Source of the DNA: Cyanobacteria bacterium UBA2566 | GTDB lineage: Bacteria; Cyanobacteriota; Cyanobacteriia; Cyanobacteriales; Desertifilaceae | DNA length: 64,000 nucleotides | NCBI GenBank assembly: GCA_002340255.1 | Contig: DDLS01000209.1 | Location: 1 to 64,000 of the forward strand | Direction: 5' to 3' | Shown: piece by piece, positions 15,755 to 23,320 of the stretch | Position numbering within the stretch: the first letter of the stretch is position 1 | Layout: every line of letters begins with the position of its first letter | Program-made: the position numbers and the translations under genes | Notes under the pieces: generated by a model | Seen by the model: the letters and a program-made list of their open reading frames with translations, nothing else | What the model was told of the DNA's origin: nothing | Database searches by the model: none

Positions 15755-17792
15755 AATGATCGATGATGGTTACCTGAAAACCTAATGAGGAGAGAATGGC
15801 GTTAATTTCGGGTTCCCAGGGATTACTCAGGGGGACAATGGCTGCTTTTATGGAGAGTTGAGGAATAGAAGATTGTAAAACTTGGGGAGCGTTGGAGGGA
15901 CGATTTACACCACTAATATATTGGGATAAAATACGGCGCTGCTGTGATTCTGATTCAGGGAAAAAATTGGTGACATTTAGATAGCTTTCGGTGACGACAA
16001 TGGGATATAGGGGAGTTCGAGGCACAATCATCCACCGGGCTAATTCATCTCCGGCGACTTCTTTACCTACGGGAGAAGCGGGAGCTAAGACATAGCTTCC
16101 AGGGGGAACTTTAGCTTGAATGCGGTTAATGAGATCGAGCCGTTCTTGGGGAAGTTTGGGTTGGGGAGGAAAGCGGTATTGAATGCGGTTAAAGTCGATT
16201 TTGGGAGAGTAAGAGTTAGGAGAAATGGAGGTAGCAAGAACAATCAGAGCGGTGGAGACGAAGGCGTAAAGTGTGATTTTCGCTTGCTTTTGATAGTCAG
16301 AAAAGGAAGAGGATATGAGAGGAAAACTGAGTAAAATACCCAGAAGAAGATGGCGAGGAATCACCCACCATAGGCGGCGAAAGGTGGGGACTCCAGTGAG
16401 GTTAACTGCCCAAAATTCTTGCAAGAAAGGATTCATAAATAGGAGCATAAAGGTGAGGATTGCCCCTAGGAGAAATCGGCGCAGGTTGAGATCGGTTAAA
16501 ACTGCCCAACTGACTAAAGTTGCTACCCAAAAGAAGTATCCTCCCATGCCGTGTTTTAGGTGTAGCACGAAGTCGTTATTGATAATGGCTTCAAAGTTGA
16601 GATTGCTCATGTTGGGGGAGGAGGTTTTGACTTGGGTGATGAAGAGGAGGGCGATCGCCAACGGATAAGCACAAGTCGTTAAAACCGATACCGATCTCCA
16701 AGTGGCTTTACTTGTAGGAGTCCAGTATCCGCAAGTGGCAAGCAGTACAGTTAAAGGAGCGGCATAGAGAGCGGTAGAACTACAACCAACGGCAGCAATA
16801 TTAGCGAAGGTGAGAATCATCCATTTCCAAGCACTAGGTGCAGTTAAATACCGGAGAGTATAGACAATAATCAGGGGAACAAGGATGGCAACAAAGAGGG
16901 GTTTTCCCTGTTGCAACCGCGCTAGGGAGAAATTTCCTAACCCGGCAGCCGTGGTTAAAATTACTAATAAAAAAGTAGTAACAGTGGTGACACTTAACCA
17001 GTGACGGGGGACGATCGCCCGGAAAAAGAGAGCAGAGGCAAAAACAACTAGGGGAGCGATCGCCAAGGGTTGCCAGAAGTTACGAACCCAGAGATGGGAA
17101 ATACCAGTAATTTGGCTGATGACTGCGGCTAAAAGTTCGACTGAATGCACTCGATAGACCGGTAACAGTAGAGGCACATTGGGCACACCATGCATCGTGT
17201 CTTGTACCATCAGGGGGCGATCGGGACGATCTAAGGCTGCTACTATCAGGTTCAGATAAAAGGCATCATCCCCATGGGTACGATGGACGATCGCTGTAGC
17301 GATAATGGCGAGAGCGCCTAATCCGAGCAGCCATTCCCAGGAGGCAATAGTTGGTGATTTTAAGACAAAATTTTCTCGAGATTTGCGGAGCAGTTGCCCG
17401 TAGGAAATGGCTAATCCCAACGTGGCTAGACTCCAAAACAGGACAAAATTATCCGTAATTCCATAAATAATGACTAAGATTACTGCTATACCCAAAGGAA
17501 GCGCCAAATCTTTTCCAAGCTGCGGTTTGGGTGGTTCTGCCCTGTCTTTTGCTAAGGAGAATGAGTCAGGAATAACAGTATGAAAACTGAGGAAAAAACC
17601 GACAATGGCTAAAATAAGGGCGATCGCCGAAAAGAGTAATAGAGTCTCAAATGTCGCTTGACGCAACACCATGGCATTACACAGCAGCGTCCATACCCCA
17701 ATCAGCCAAACCCAAGATAAACAGGACACTTCAACGATTAATCCTGCCCATCCTTGGCTCTCCTTCATCCGGGTGAAATTGGTAAAATTCAT
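15735..17792 (-). CDS. Large polytopic membrane protein, possible GT-C-type glycosyltransferase
   Basis: This 685-aa protein has about a dozen or more transmembrane segments and a soluble C-terminal region (~530-685). After the first group of helices there is a loop with HRTHGDDAFYLN and then DRPDRPLMVQDTMHG. An acidic DD pair in an early periplasmic loop is typical of GT-C enzymes that use polyprenyl-phosphate sugars, but the family is not certain. The minus-strand neighbours include a polyprenyl-phosphate glycosyltransferase and a flippase-like protein that would supply such a donor. A DUF6077-like assignment is also possible. No signal of truncation at its own ends. Confidence 0.7.
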   Translation of the reverse strand: MNFTNFTRMKESQGWAGLIVEVSCLSWVWLIGVWTLLCNAMVLRQATFETLLLFSAIALILAIVGFFLSFHTVIPDSFSLAKDRAEPPKPQLGKDLALPLGIAVILVIIYGITDNFVLFWSLATLGLAISYGQLLRKSRENFVLKSPTIASWEWLLGLGALAIIATAIVHRTHGDDAFYLNLIVAALDRPDRPLMVQDTMHGVPNVPLLLPVYRVHSVELLAAVISQITGISHLWVRNFWQPLAIAPLVVFASALFFRAIVPRHWLSVTTVTTFLLVILTTAAGLGNFSLARLQQGKPLFVAILVPLIIVYTLRYLTAPSAWKWMILTFANIAAVGCSSTALYAAPLTVLLATCGYWTPTSKATWRSVSVLTTCAYPLAIALLFITQVKTSSPNMSNLNFEAIINNDFVLHLKHGMGGYFFWVATLVSWAVLTDLNLRRFLLGAILTFMLLFMNPFLQEFWAVNLTGVPTFRRLWWVIPRHLLLGILLSFPLISSSFSDYQKQAKITLYAFVSTALIVLATSISPNSYSPKIDFNRIQYRFPPQPKLPQERLDLINRIQAKVPPGSYVLAPASPVGKEVAGDELARWMIVPRTPLYPIVVTESYLNVTNFFPESESQQRRILSQYISGVNRPSNAPQVLQSSIPQLSIKAAIVPLSNPWEPEINAILSSLGFQVTIIDHYALWML

Positions 17793-17891
17793 AGCGATTC
17801 TGAAACGGCCGAGCTTGGCAAACCTGATGGATTATACCGCGATCTACCGTTGACAGCTAGAGCAAGTTCTAAATATCATGCTGCCGTCTTT

Positions 17892-18785
17892 TTACATCTT
17901 ATCGGAAGCAGTATAAAGATCATGATCGGACCATAATTGTTCATTCCGTTGCAAAACCTTGTCTCTCAGAGCATCTTTGGGACTATTCTTGTTATCTGGA
18001 TGGGTTATTAAACCAATAAATCGTTTACCTCGATCTCCTAAACCATTGACACCCCATTCGGTAAGCAGTTGTTCATGGTTCATCCCCAACTTTTCAATAT
18101 GCCCCAGCAATCGATCTATATCATATCGATAAGTTGTATACTTAACTCCAAAGTCTGTTTTATCTCCCTGACAATATCTCCATTGAAGAATATCCATATT
18201 TCCATCTATCGTTTTTTTCCATTGATAATTATCGAGAACATTTGGGTTAGGAACCCAATCTGCTACCAGTGAGGTTCTGGCATCAATCCAATCCGTCGAG
18301 TGCACGCAATACAACAATGCAGTTTGATCAATGGCAATAAACCCATCTGGATTTAAATGATCTTTAGCGTTTTGTAGTGCTTGCAATCTTTGTTCTTCTG
18401 TCCATAAATGTTTCAATACTGACAAAGCTAAAACAATAAAATCATATTTTTTGTTAATAGAAAATGAACAGATATCACCATGAATAAATTCAATTTTAGT
18501 ATTTTCACTCCTATTTTCTGAATAGTGTTTCCTGCCTTGATTGACCATTTCATTACTTAAATCAATGCCAGTGACCTCTGTCGCTTCCTTCATAAATATG
18601 GGGAAAACGCGACCCATACCACAACCGAGTTCTAATACAGATTTGGGCTTTAAGATATCCGTTAAGTCCTCATAAAGAGAAAAGTCCATTTTGAAGGAAT
18701 TCATGATCTCATTATAAAAATGAGTGGACTGATTATATTCTGACTGGCTTAAACTCATGATTCGTGAGCCTAGATTGGTTTGCAA
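17892..18785 (-). CDS. Class I SAM-dependent methyltransferase
   Basis: This protein of ~297 aa has SAM-binding motif I VLELGCGMGRVFPIF, acidic motif EVTGIDLSNEM, and FDIVLALSVLKH-like post-motif (YDFIVLALSVLKHL). A C-terminal extension (~170-297) carries many aromatic and charged residues. The TTG at 18785 has an AAGGA ribosome binding site 7 nt upstream; an ATG at 18758 is the alternative start. Base composition here is more AT-rich than in the neighbouring housekeeping genes, which may indicate transfer. It is 99 bp upstream of the polytopic membrane protein, so it could be part of the same surface-modification locus. Confidence 0.85.
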   Translation of the reverse strand: MQTNLGSRIMSLSQSEYNQSTHFYNEIMNSFKMDFSLYEDLTDILKPKSVLELGCGMGRVFPIFMKEATEVTGIDLSNEMVNQGRKHYSENRSENTKIEFIHGDICSFSINKKYDFIVLALSVLKHLWTEEQRLQALQNAKDHLNPDGFIAIDQTALLYCVHSTDWIDARTSLVADWVPNPNVLDNYQWKKTIDGNMDILQWRYCQGDKTDFGVKYTTYRYDIDRLLGHIEKLGMNHEQLLTEWGVNGLGDRGKRFIGLITHPDNKNSPKDALRDKVLQRNEQLWSDHDLYTASDKM

Positions 18786-18854
18786 TTATAATTCCTTAAG
18801 ATATTATATCCACTGTACAAGAATCCAAGAATGTTGTTAGTTTTTGTCTAGTTT

Positions 18855-19013
18855 ATGCTAGAATGGCAAACTCAGTCAAGGCAAACTTCTACTTCTAATG
18901 AAGCAGAATCCTCTCCCACGCCACAACAAGTTTTAGGTTTACATGAAAGTATGGGTTGAACAAGTGATGATTTTAACGATCTTCTGCTCGATGAATTTTG
19001 GAAAAAGTATTGA
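18855..19013 (+). pseudogene. Decayed antitoxin-like gene (DUF2281 type) with in-frame TGA
   Basis: One frame from the ATG at 18855 reads MLEWQTQS...VLGLHESMG, then TGA (18957-18959), then TSDDFNDLLLDEFWKKY and a final stop. The two parts together resemble cyanobacterial DUF2281-type antitoxins, whose tail is typically GMxWxSDDFNxPLPDEFW. The TGA falls where Trp (TGG) is expected, so a single substitution has broken it. No PIN-domain toxin gene follows, so this is a relic of a toxin-antitoxin locus. Confidence 0.65.
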
Positions 19014-19054
19014 TATCATACAACCATTACCCATTACCAGTACGTAGCGCTATA

Positions 19055-20935
19055 TCAACTGCTATAAAAGCGGTAAAACTCGTAACTATCCTGGAAAGGG
19101 ATATCCTGGAAAGCATGATGGATAATTTGGCGATCGCACAACACCTGCCCTAACTGCACCGCTTGTACTTGTTTCAGCTTCAGTTCTCTTATCCACCAAT
19201 CTACCGCTTCAGCAGCTACAAACACACCCGGATAGAAATTCCCCCGATACCATCGATCCTTGATTTCTACTCCTTCTTCTCCTTGCATCCTCTGCACTAA
19301 ATACTCCAATGCTGTATCGGTTAACTCTAAGGGGGGACTATTCTGGGGTGGAGGATTTTCTTCGCCTTTTTGCAACTGCTCTACAACTCGGTCTAAATGG
19401 GTCGCTCGCAAACGTAAATCCCGTTGAGGATAAGGAATTTCCATCTTATAGTAGCGCATCGCTCTCTCTAAGCGAAAATAGAGGTCACTTTTGAGATTAA
19501 ACTGTTGGCGTGGTTCCCTTATCCACACCAATAACTCAAAATCCAAAGAACTCTCCCCAAACCCCTTAAATAAAACATGGGGAGGAGGTTCAACCATCAC
19601 CTCTGGATGTAATTTAGCCGTATTCAGCAGGACAGAGCGTACCTGTTCTGGGTCACAATCGTAGGAGACTCCCACCGGTAAGCGCAACCGCGACACGGGG
19701 TTACCATGGCTCCAGTTAATCACCTCGGTTTCCAAAAACCGGGAATTGGGCACAATGATGGACACCCGATCCAAGGTTAAAATCTGGGTACTACGAGCGC
19801 CTACCTGTTCCACCGTTCCCATTAAGTTGGCGACTTCTACAAAATCTCCCACTTGTACATGGCGCTCGAAGGTAATAATCAAACCACTAATCAAATTATT
19901 GGCGATATTTTGCAGTCCAAACCCAATCCCTACCCCCAACACACTGGCGATAATCGTGAGGGAGCTAACATTCAATCCCCAAATTTGTAAAATAATGAGT
20001 AAGCCTAAAAACATGAGTAGGGATTGCACCAACACCCCTAACACATCTTGCACGGCGCGATCGGTATCCGTAAACGCTAGAACACGGTTGCGCAAGAGCC
20101 GAGTGAGCGATCGCACCCCAAACCATAACCCCACCGTCAAGGCAATCAATGTCAGCAGATCCAGCAGAGAATAACTATTCTCATTCAGGATAAAAACTGG
20201 GTCAGTTAAACTCTGGAAAACGAGATCGAAGAGCCAATAGCGCGATCGCCGCAACAAGGGAAACAGATCCGTGAGATAATAGCCCACTGCATACCATAAT
20301 CCCAACAAAAGCCCCAACCGGCCTAATTTCATTAACCGATGCAGCAATTGATCCGGGATTTGCAAGCGCCTAAACTGACATCTATTGGAGTCGATCAACA
20401 GTCTGAGGTAATGCTCTGACAACTCCACCCCCTTATTCACCCCCACATGAAGGCCGATCGCCACCAAAAGGACTCCCAACATCACAAATACCGCTTCTCG
20501 CAGGTACTTAGCCGTACGCTCGTACTGAGCTGTTTCAATTCCGCTTAAAATCCAAGCCGCATAGCGCCGTGCTTGGGATTCTGTGGTTCGCTCGCCCCGC
20601 ACATCCACAGGAGTCACGGTTAACAAATAAGTATCATTAAAACTTAAAATCGATTGCTCATTATCCCGATCGATCGAGTATTTTGGCAGAGGTAAACCGT
20701 ACTTTAAATGGGTTTGCAGCAATTGTTCAAGCTTGGTATTAATCAGCTCTGCTCTCTCAGAAGCGGGGAAGCCCACAATCCCCCTAATTTCAAATAAAAC
20801 CTTACCATCCATTTCCACCGTTGCCCGTTGTTCGATGGGGCTAAACGGAGAGCGTCCCCAACTGGGGTAAGCCACAAGAGTGAACCAACACACCAACAGG
20901 CTAATCAGTATCCAACGCCACCTAAACTGAATCAT
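19055..20935 (-). CDS. MscS-type mechanosensitive channel with C-terminal DEP-like domain
   Basis: This 626-aa protein has an N-terminal hydrophobic segment (~5-25), a periplasmic region, and several transmembrane helices (~145-330). The MscS pore helix and beta domain follow at ~325-490: IASVLGVGIGFGLQNIANNLISG, then VGDFVEV...GTVEQVG and IIVPNSRFLETEVINWSHG. Residues ~545-625 look like a DEP domain (RWYRGNFYPGVFVAAEAVDWWI, then AVQLGQVLCDRQIIHH and FQDSYEFYRFY), a module that in other proteins binds membranes or partners. The channel should release solutes on hypo-osmotic stress. Its ATG overlaps the stop of the upstream FHA gene by 4 bp, so the two are translationally coupled. Confidence 0.88.
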   Translation of the reverse strand: MIQFRWRWILISLLVCWFTLVAYPSWGRSPFSPIEQRATVEMDGKVLFEIRGIVGFPASERAELINTKLEQLLQTHLKYGLPLPKYSIDRDNEQSILSFNDTYLLTVTPVDVRGERTTESQARRYAAWILSGIETAQYERTAKYLREAVFVMLGVLLVAIGLHVGVNKGVELSEHYLRLLIDSNRCQFRRLQIPDQLLHRLMKLGRLGLLLGLWYAVGYYLTDLFPLLRRSRYWLFDLVFQSLTDPVFILNENSYSLLDLLTLIALTVGLWFGVRSLTRLLRNRVLAFTDTDRAVQDVLGVLVQSLLMFLGLLIILQIWGLNVSSLTIIASVLGVGIGFGLQNIANNLISGLIITFERHVQVGDFVEVANLMGTVEQVGARSTQILTLDRVSIIVPNSRFLETEVINWSHGNPVSRLRLPVGVSYDCDPEQVRSVLLNTAKLHPEVMVEPPPHVLFKGFGESSLDFELLVWIREPRQQFNLKSDLYFRLERAMRYYKMEIPYPQRDLRLRATHLDRVVEQLQKGEENPPPQNSPPLELTDTALEYLVQRMQGEEGVEIKDRWYRGNFYPGVFVAAEAVDWWIRELKLKQVQAVQLGQVLCDRQIIHHAFQDIPFQDSYEFYRFYSS

Positions 20936-21510
20936 CTCTGCAATTCCAGACTTACCGCTTCTTCTACCGTAGGTCTAGAGGGTCTAGACTTCTCTAACAA
21001 CCAACTCATCAGGGCCCAAGTTCCCACTGCCATACAACCTGCCATCAGTGCGCCGACCATACTAATGATCCAGGACTGAGACCACCAAGGCGTTGATGGG
21101 ACTGGAGTTTGAGAATTCAGTGCAGATCGCCGGGCAGTTTCCGGTTCAGTCGCTTGCGGATCGGTCTGATTGACCAATGTTAATGTGATGGGATAGGGAC
21201 CAATTTCGATCTGGTCTTGACTCTGAAGGGGTAAGGTTCCTTGCTGCAAGAGATGATTATGTAATCGAGTCCCATTAACGCTATGGTCAGTTAATAGGAT
21301 CTGCTTGCCTTCGAGGGTAATTAAGGCATGGAACCGAGAGACTTTCTTATGGTTGAGGACGACGGGGGTAACCATCTTATTCTCCACGGTTTTGGGCATT
21401 GCGTCCTCGTCTCGACCGAAGGCAATAGGTAAGGGAAATACGCAGTCTTGGCGATCGCCCGTTTCCGGATCTTGCCAAGTTAACTGAATCAAAAACGGCT
21501 CCTCAGACAT
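20932..21510 (-). CDS. FHA-domain protein with C-terminal membrane anchor
   Basis: This 192-aa protein has an FHA domain in residues ~10-100 with the phosphothreonine-binding signature FGRDEDA, SRFHALIT and DHSVNGTRLH. One transmembrane helix lies near the C-terminus (~150-175, SMVGALMAGCMAVGTWALMSWLL). It should sit in the membrane with the FHA domain in the cytoplasm, reading phosphothreonine on a partner. It overlaps the MscS-DEP gene by 4 bp (ATGA), which argues for a functional pair in which phosphorylation by a Ser/Thr kinase tunes the channel; that is inference. Confidence 0.88.
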   Translation of the reverse strand: MSEEPFLIQLTWQDPETGDRQDCVFPLPIAFGRDEDAMPKTVENKMVTPVVLNHKKVSRFHALITLEGKQILLTDHSVNGTRLHNHLLQQGTLPLQSQDQIEIGPYPITLTLVNQTDPQATEPETARRSALNSQTPVPSTPWWSQSWIISMVGALMAGCMAVGTWALMSWLLEKSRPSRPTVEEAVSLELQR

Positions 21511-21710
21511 AGGGAAAGGGCAAACATGGTTGTTTATAACCTATAGTTTTAGCGTTGAATTGACAACGATGCACGCTCATAAAGGCAAAAAATAGGCAAG
21601 CTCTTACTGCCTATTGCTTAGGGCGAAGTTCTAGATAGCGATCTCCTTACCCAATTCTGCATACAGGGAAATATTGGGATATCATAGGTGATTAGCACCC
21701 AACTAATATT

Positions 21711-22193
21711 ATGCCTAGTGTTTACCTTGAAACCTCAGTTATTAGCTACCTTACGGCACGCCCTAGTCGTGACCTTATTATTGCTGGGCATCAACAAATC
21801 ACTAGCGAGTGGTGGATAACTGAACGTCCTAAATTTGAGATTTATATTTCAGAACTCGTTATTCAAGAAGCTCGTAGGGGAGACTCTAATGCTGCACAAG
21901 AAAGATTAGACTTACTCGAACCCCTAGCTGCTTTAAAAATTTCTCCTCTTGCCCTACAACTGTCTGAACTCTTTTTACAGAAAGCTGCTATTCCCCAAAC
22001 AGCAGCAGCCGATTCTCTGCATATTGCGATCAGTGTGATCAATGGGATAGATTATTTACTCACTTGGAATTGCAAACATATTGCCAATGCCATAACCCGA
22101 AAAAAGATTGAACAAATCTGTCGTGAAAGGGGTTATGAACCCTCAGTTATTTGTACCCCTGAAGAATTAATGGAGGATAATGATGAAACGTGA
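21711..22193 (+). CDS. PIN-domain protein, VapC-like toxin
   Basis: This 160-aa protein begins MPSVYLETSVISYLTARPSRD, the N-terminal motif of a cyanobacterial PIN subgroup in which Glu replaces the first Asp. Further acidic residues are in ISELVIQEARRGD and AADSLHIAISVINGIDYLLTWN, completing the metal site of a ribonuclease. It overlaps the small downstream gene by 11 bp, the usual coupling of toxin-antitoxin genes. The toxin is first here, reverse of classical vapBC. Confidence 0.88.
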   Translation: MPSVYLETSVISYLTARPSRDLIIAGHQQITSEWWITERPKFEIYISELVIQEARRGDSNAAQERLDLLEPLAALKISPLALQLSELFLQKAAIPQTAAADSLHIAISVINGIDYLLTWNCKHIANAITRKKIEQICRERGYEPSVICTPEELMEDNDET

Positions 22194-22371
22194 CCCCATT
22201 GTGGAAGAAGTCCGTCAAGCACGAAGGGCGTATATGGAGGAGTGCAATAACGATCTACAAACTCTATATGAGGATCTTAAACGTCAGGAAGAACAGAGTC
22301 AAAGAACGTACTATTCTTTTGAGCCAAAACCCTCTCCATTCAAACTTACAGGAAGTTCTTCTAGCCAGTAG
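22183..22371 (+). CDS. Probable antitoxin partner of the PIN protein
   Basis: This 62-aa charged protein (KRDPIVEEVRQARRAYMEEC) is predicted to be mostly helical, with a Pro/Ser-rich C-terminus. The second of two adjacent ATGs (22183) is preferred because the GGAGG at 22172-22176 is then 6 nt away. It overlaps the end of the PIN gene. Small VEEVRxxRRxY proteins of this kind accompany PIN toxins in cyanobacteria. No clear DNA-binding fold is visible. Confidence 0.8.
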   Translation: MKRDPIVEEVRQARRAYMEECNNDLQTLYEDLKRQEEQSQRTYYSFEPKPSPFKLTGSSSSQ

Positions 22372-22430
22372 TAGGCTGGCAAGTTGAAGAATGATTAATT
22401 ATTGAATGGTTAATGGTTAAAGTGTTGATG

Positions 22431-22435
22431 GGAGG
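22431..22435 (+). promoter_or_regulatory. Shine-Dalgarno GGAGG supporting a TTG start
   Basis: GGAGG lies 6 nt upstream of the TTG at 22442 and is the only good ribosome binding site there. It supports TTG as initiator of the PhnC-like gene. Confidence 0.7.
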
Positions 22436-22441
22436 ACTCAG

Positions 22442-23191
22442 TTGCTTAAAGTTGAAGGACTGACCAAAATTTATTCTGGAAATCAAATGGCCTTAGATGA
22501 GGTCAGTTTTACTCTGGTTCCTCACCAGTTTACCGCCGTGCTGGGGTTGAGTGGAGCCGGAAAAACGACCTTGATGCGGTCTATTCTACAACTGATGCCT
22601 GTCGATCGCGGTCGAATTTGGTTTGGAAATCAAGAGCTAACCAACACTTCACCCAAGGAATTACAAAATATTCGCGCTCAGATCGCCTTAGTTGCCCAAC
22701 AGTTTAATTTAGTCCGTCGTCGCAGTGCTTTAGAAAATTGCTTGGGGGGACGGTTGCGGGAGGTATCCCTATGGCAATGTTTGAGCGGACAGTTGCCGCG
22801 ATCGCTATTGCTCGAAGGAATGGCTGCCCTAGAGCGAGTTAAGCTCATGGATATAGCCTTTCAACGAGCCGATCGCCTATCGGGAGGACAACAGCAACGG
22901 GTGGCGATCGCCCGCGCCTTAACGCAAAAGGCCCAGTTAATTTTAGCTGATGAACCAGTAGCCAGTCTCGATCCGCAGACTTCCCATCGTATCTTACAGA
23001 TTTTGCGATCGCTCTGCGAGCAAGAAGGATTAACCGTTTTATGTAATTTACATCAAGTGGACTTAGCTCAAACCTATAGCGATCGGATTTTGGGGCTACA
23101 AGCTGGCAAATTAGTCTTAGATGTAGCGACCGATCGACTCACTCCGGAGCAATTAAGTTATCTTTATACTGATATTCCCCAACTCACTTAA
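22442..23191 (+). CDS. Orphan ABC transporter ATPase, PhnC-like
   Basis: This 249-aa ATPase has Walker A GLSGAGKTT, Q-loop VAQQFNLV, signature LSGGQQQRVAIARAL and Walker B LILADEPVASLD. The Q-loop followed by RRRSALENCLGGRL is characteristic of phosphonate/phosphate-ester importer ATPases (PhnC). No permease (PhnE) or binding protein (PhnD) is adjacent: upstream is a toxin-antitoxin pair and downstream a histidine kinase. So it is either an orphan that works with distant subunits or has another partner. Start is a TTG with a good GGAGG site. Confidence 0.85.
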   Translation: MLKVEGLTKIYSGNQMALDEVSFTLVPHQFTAVLGLSGAGKTTLMRSILQLMPVDRGRIWFGNQELTNTSPKELQNIRAQIALVAQQFNLVRRRSALENCLGGRLREVSLWQCLSGQLPRSLLLEGMAALERVKLMDIAFQRADRLSGGQQQRVAIARALTQKAQLILADEPVASLDPQTSHRILQILRSLCEQEGLTVLCNLHQVDLAQTYSDRILGLQAGKLVLDVATDRLTPEQLSYLYTDIPQLT

Positions 23192-23320
23192 AGAAATCCC
23201 GATTTGCATTTATCATAAGTATCAATCCGACTCAGCCCAGGCAGGTTGTCCATTCAAGCACCCTAGAAATCACTCTGATCTGGCTTAAGCGTCTTGTTGT
23301 TTTCTTGGGAGTTTGCAAAT

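Noticed and set aside
16315..16668. 117-aa basic frame within the 685-aa membrane protein gene
   Set aside because: Arg-rich antisense of hydrophobic helices, a common artefact.
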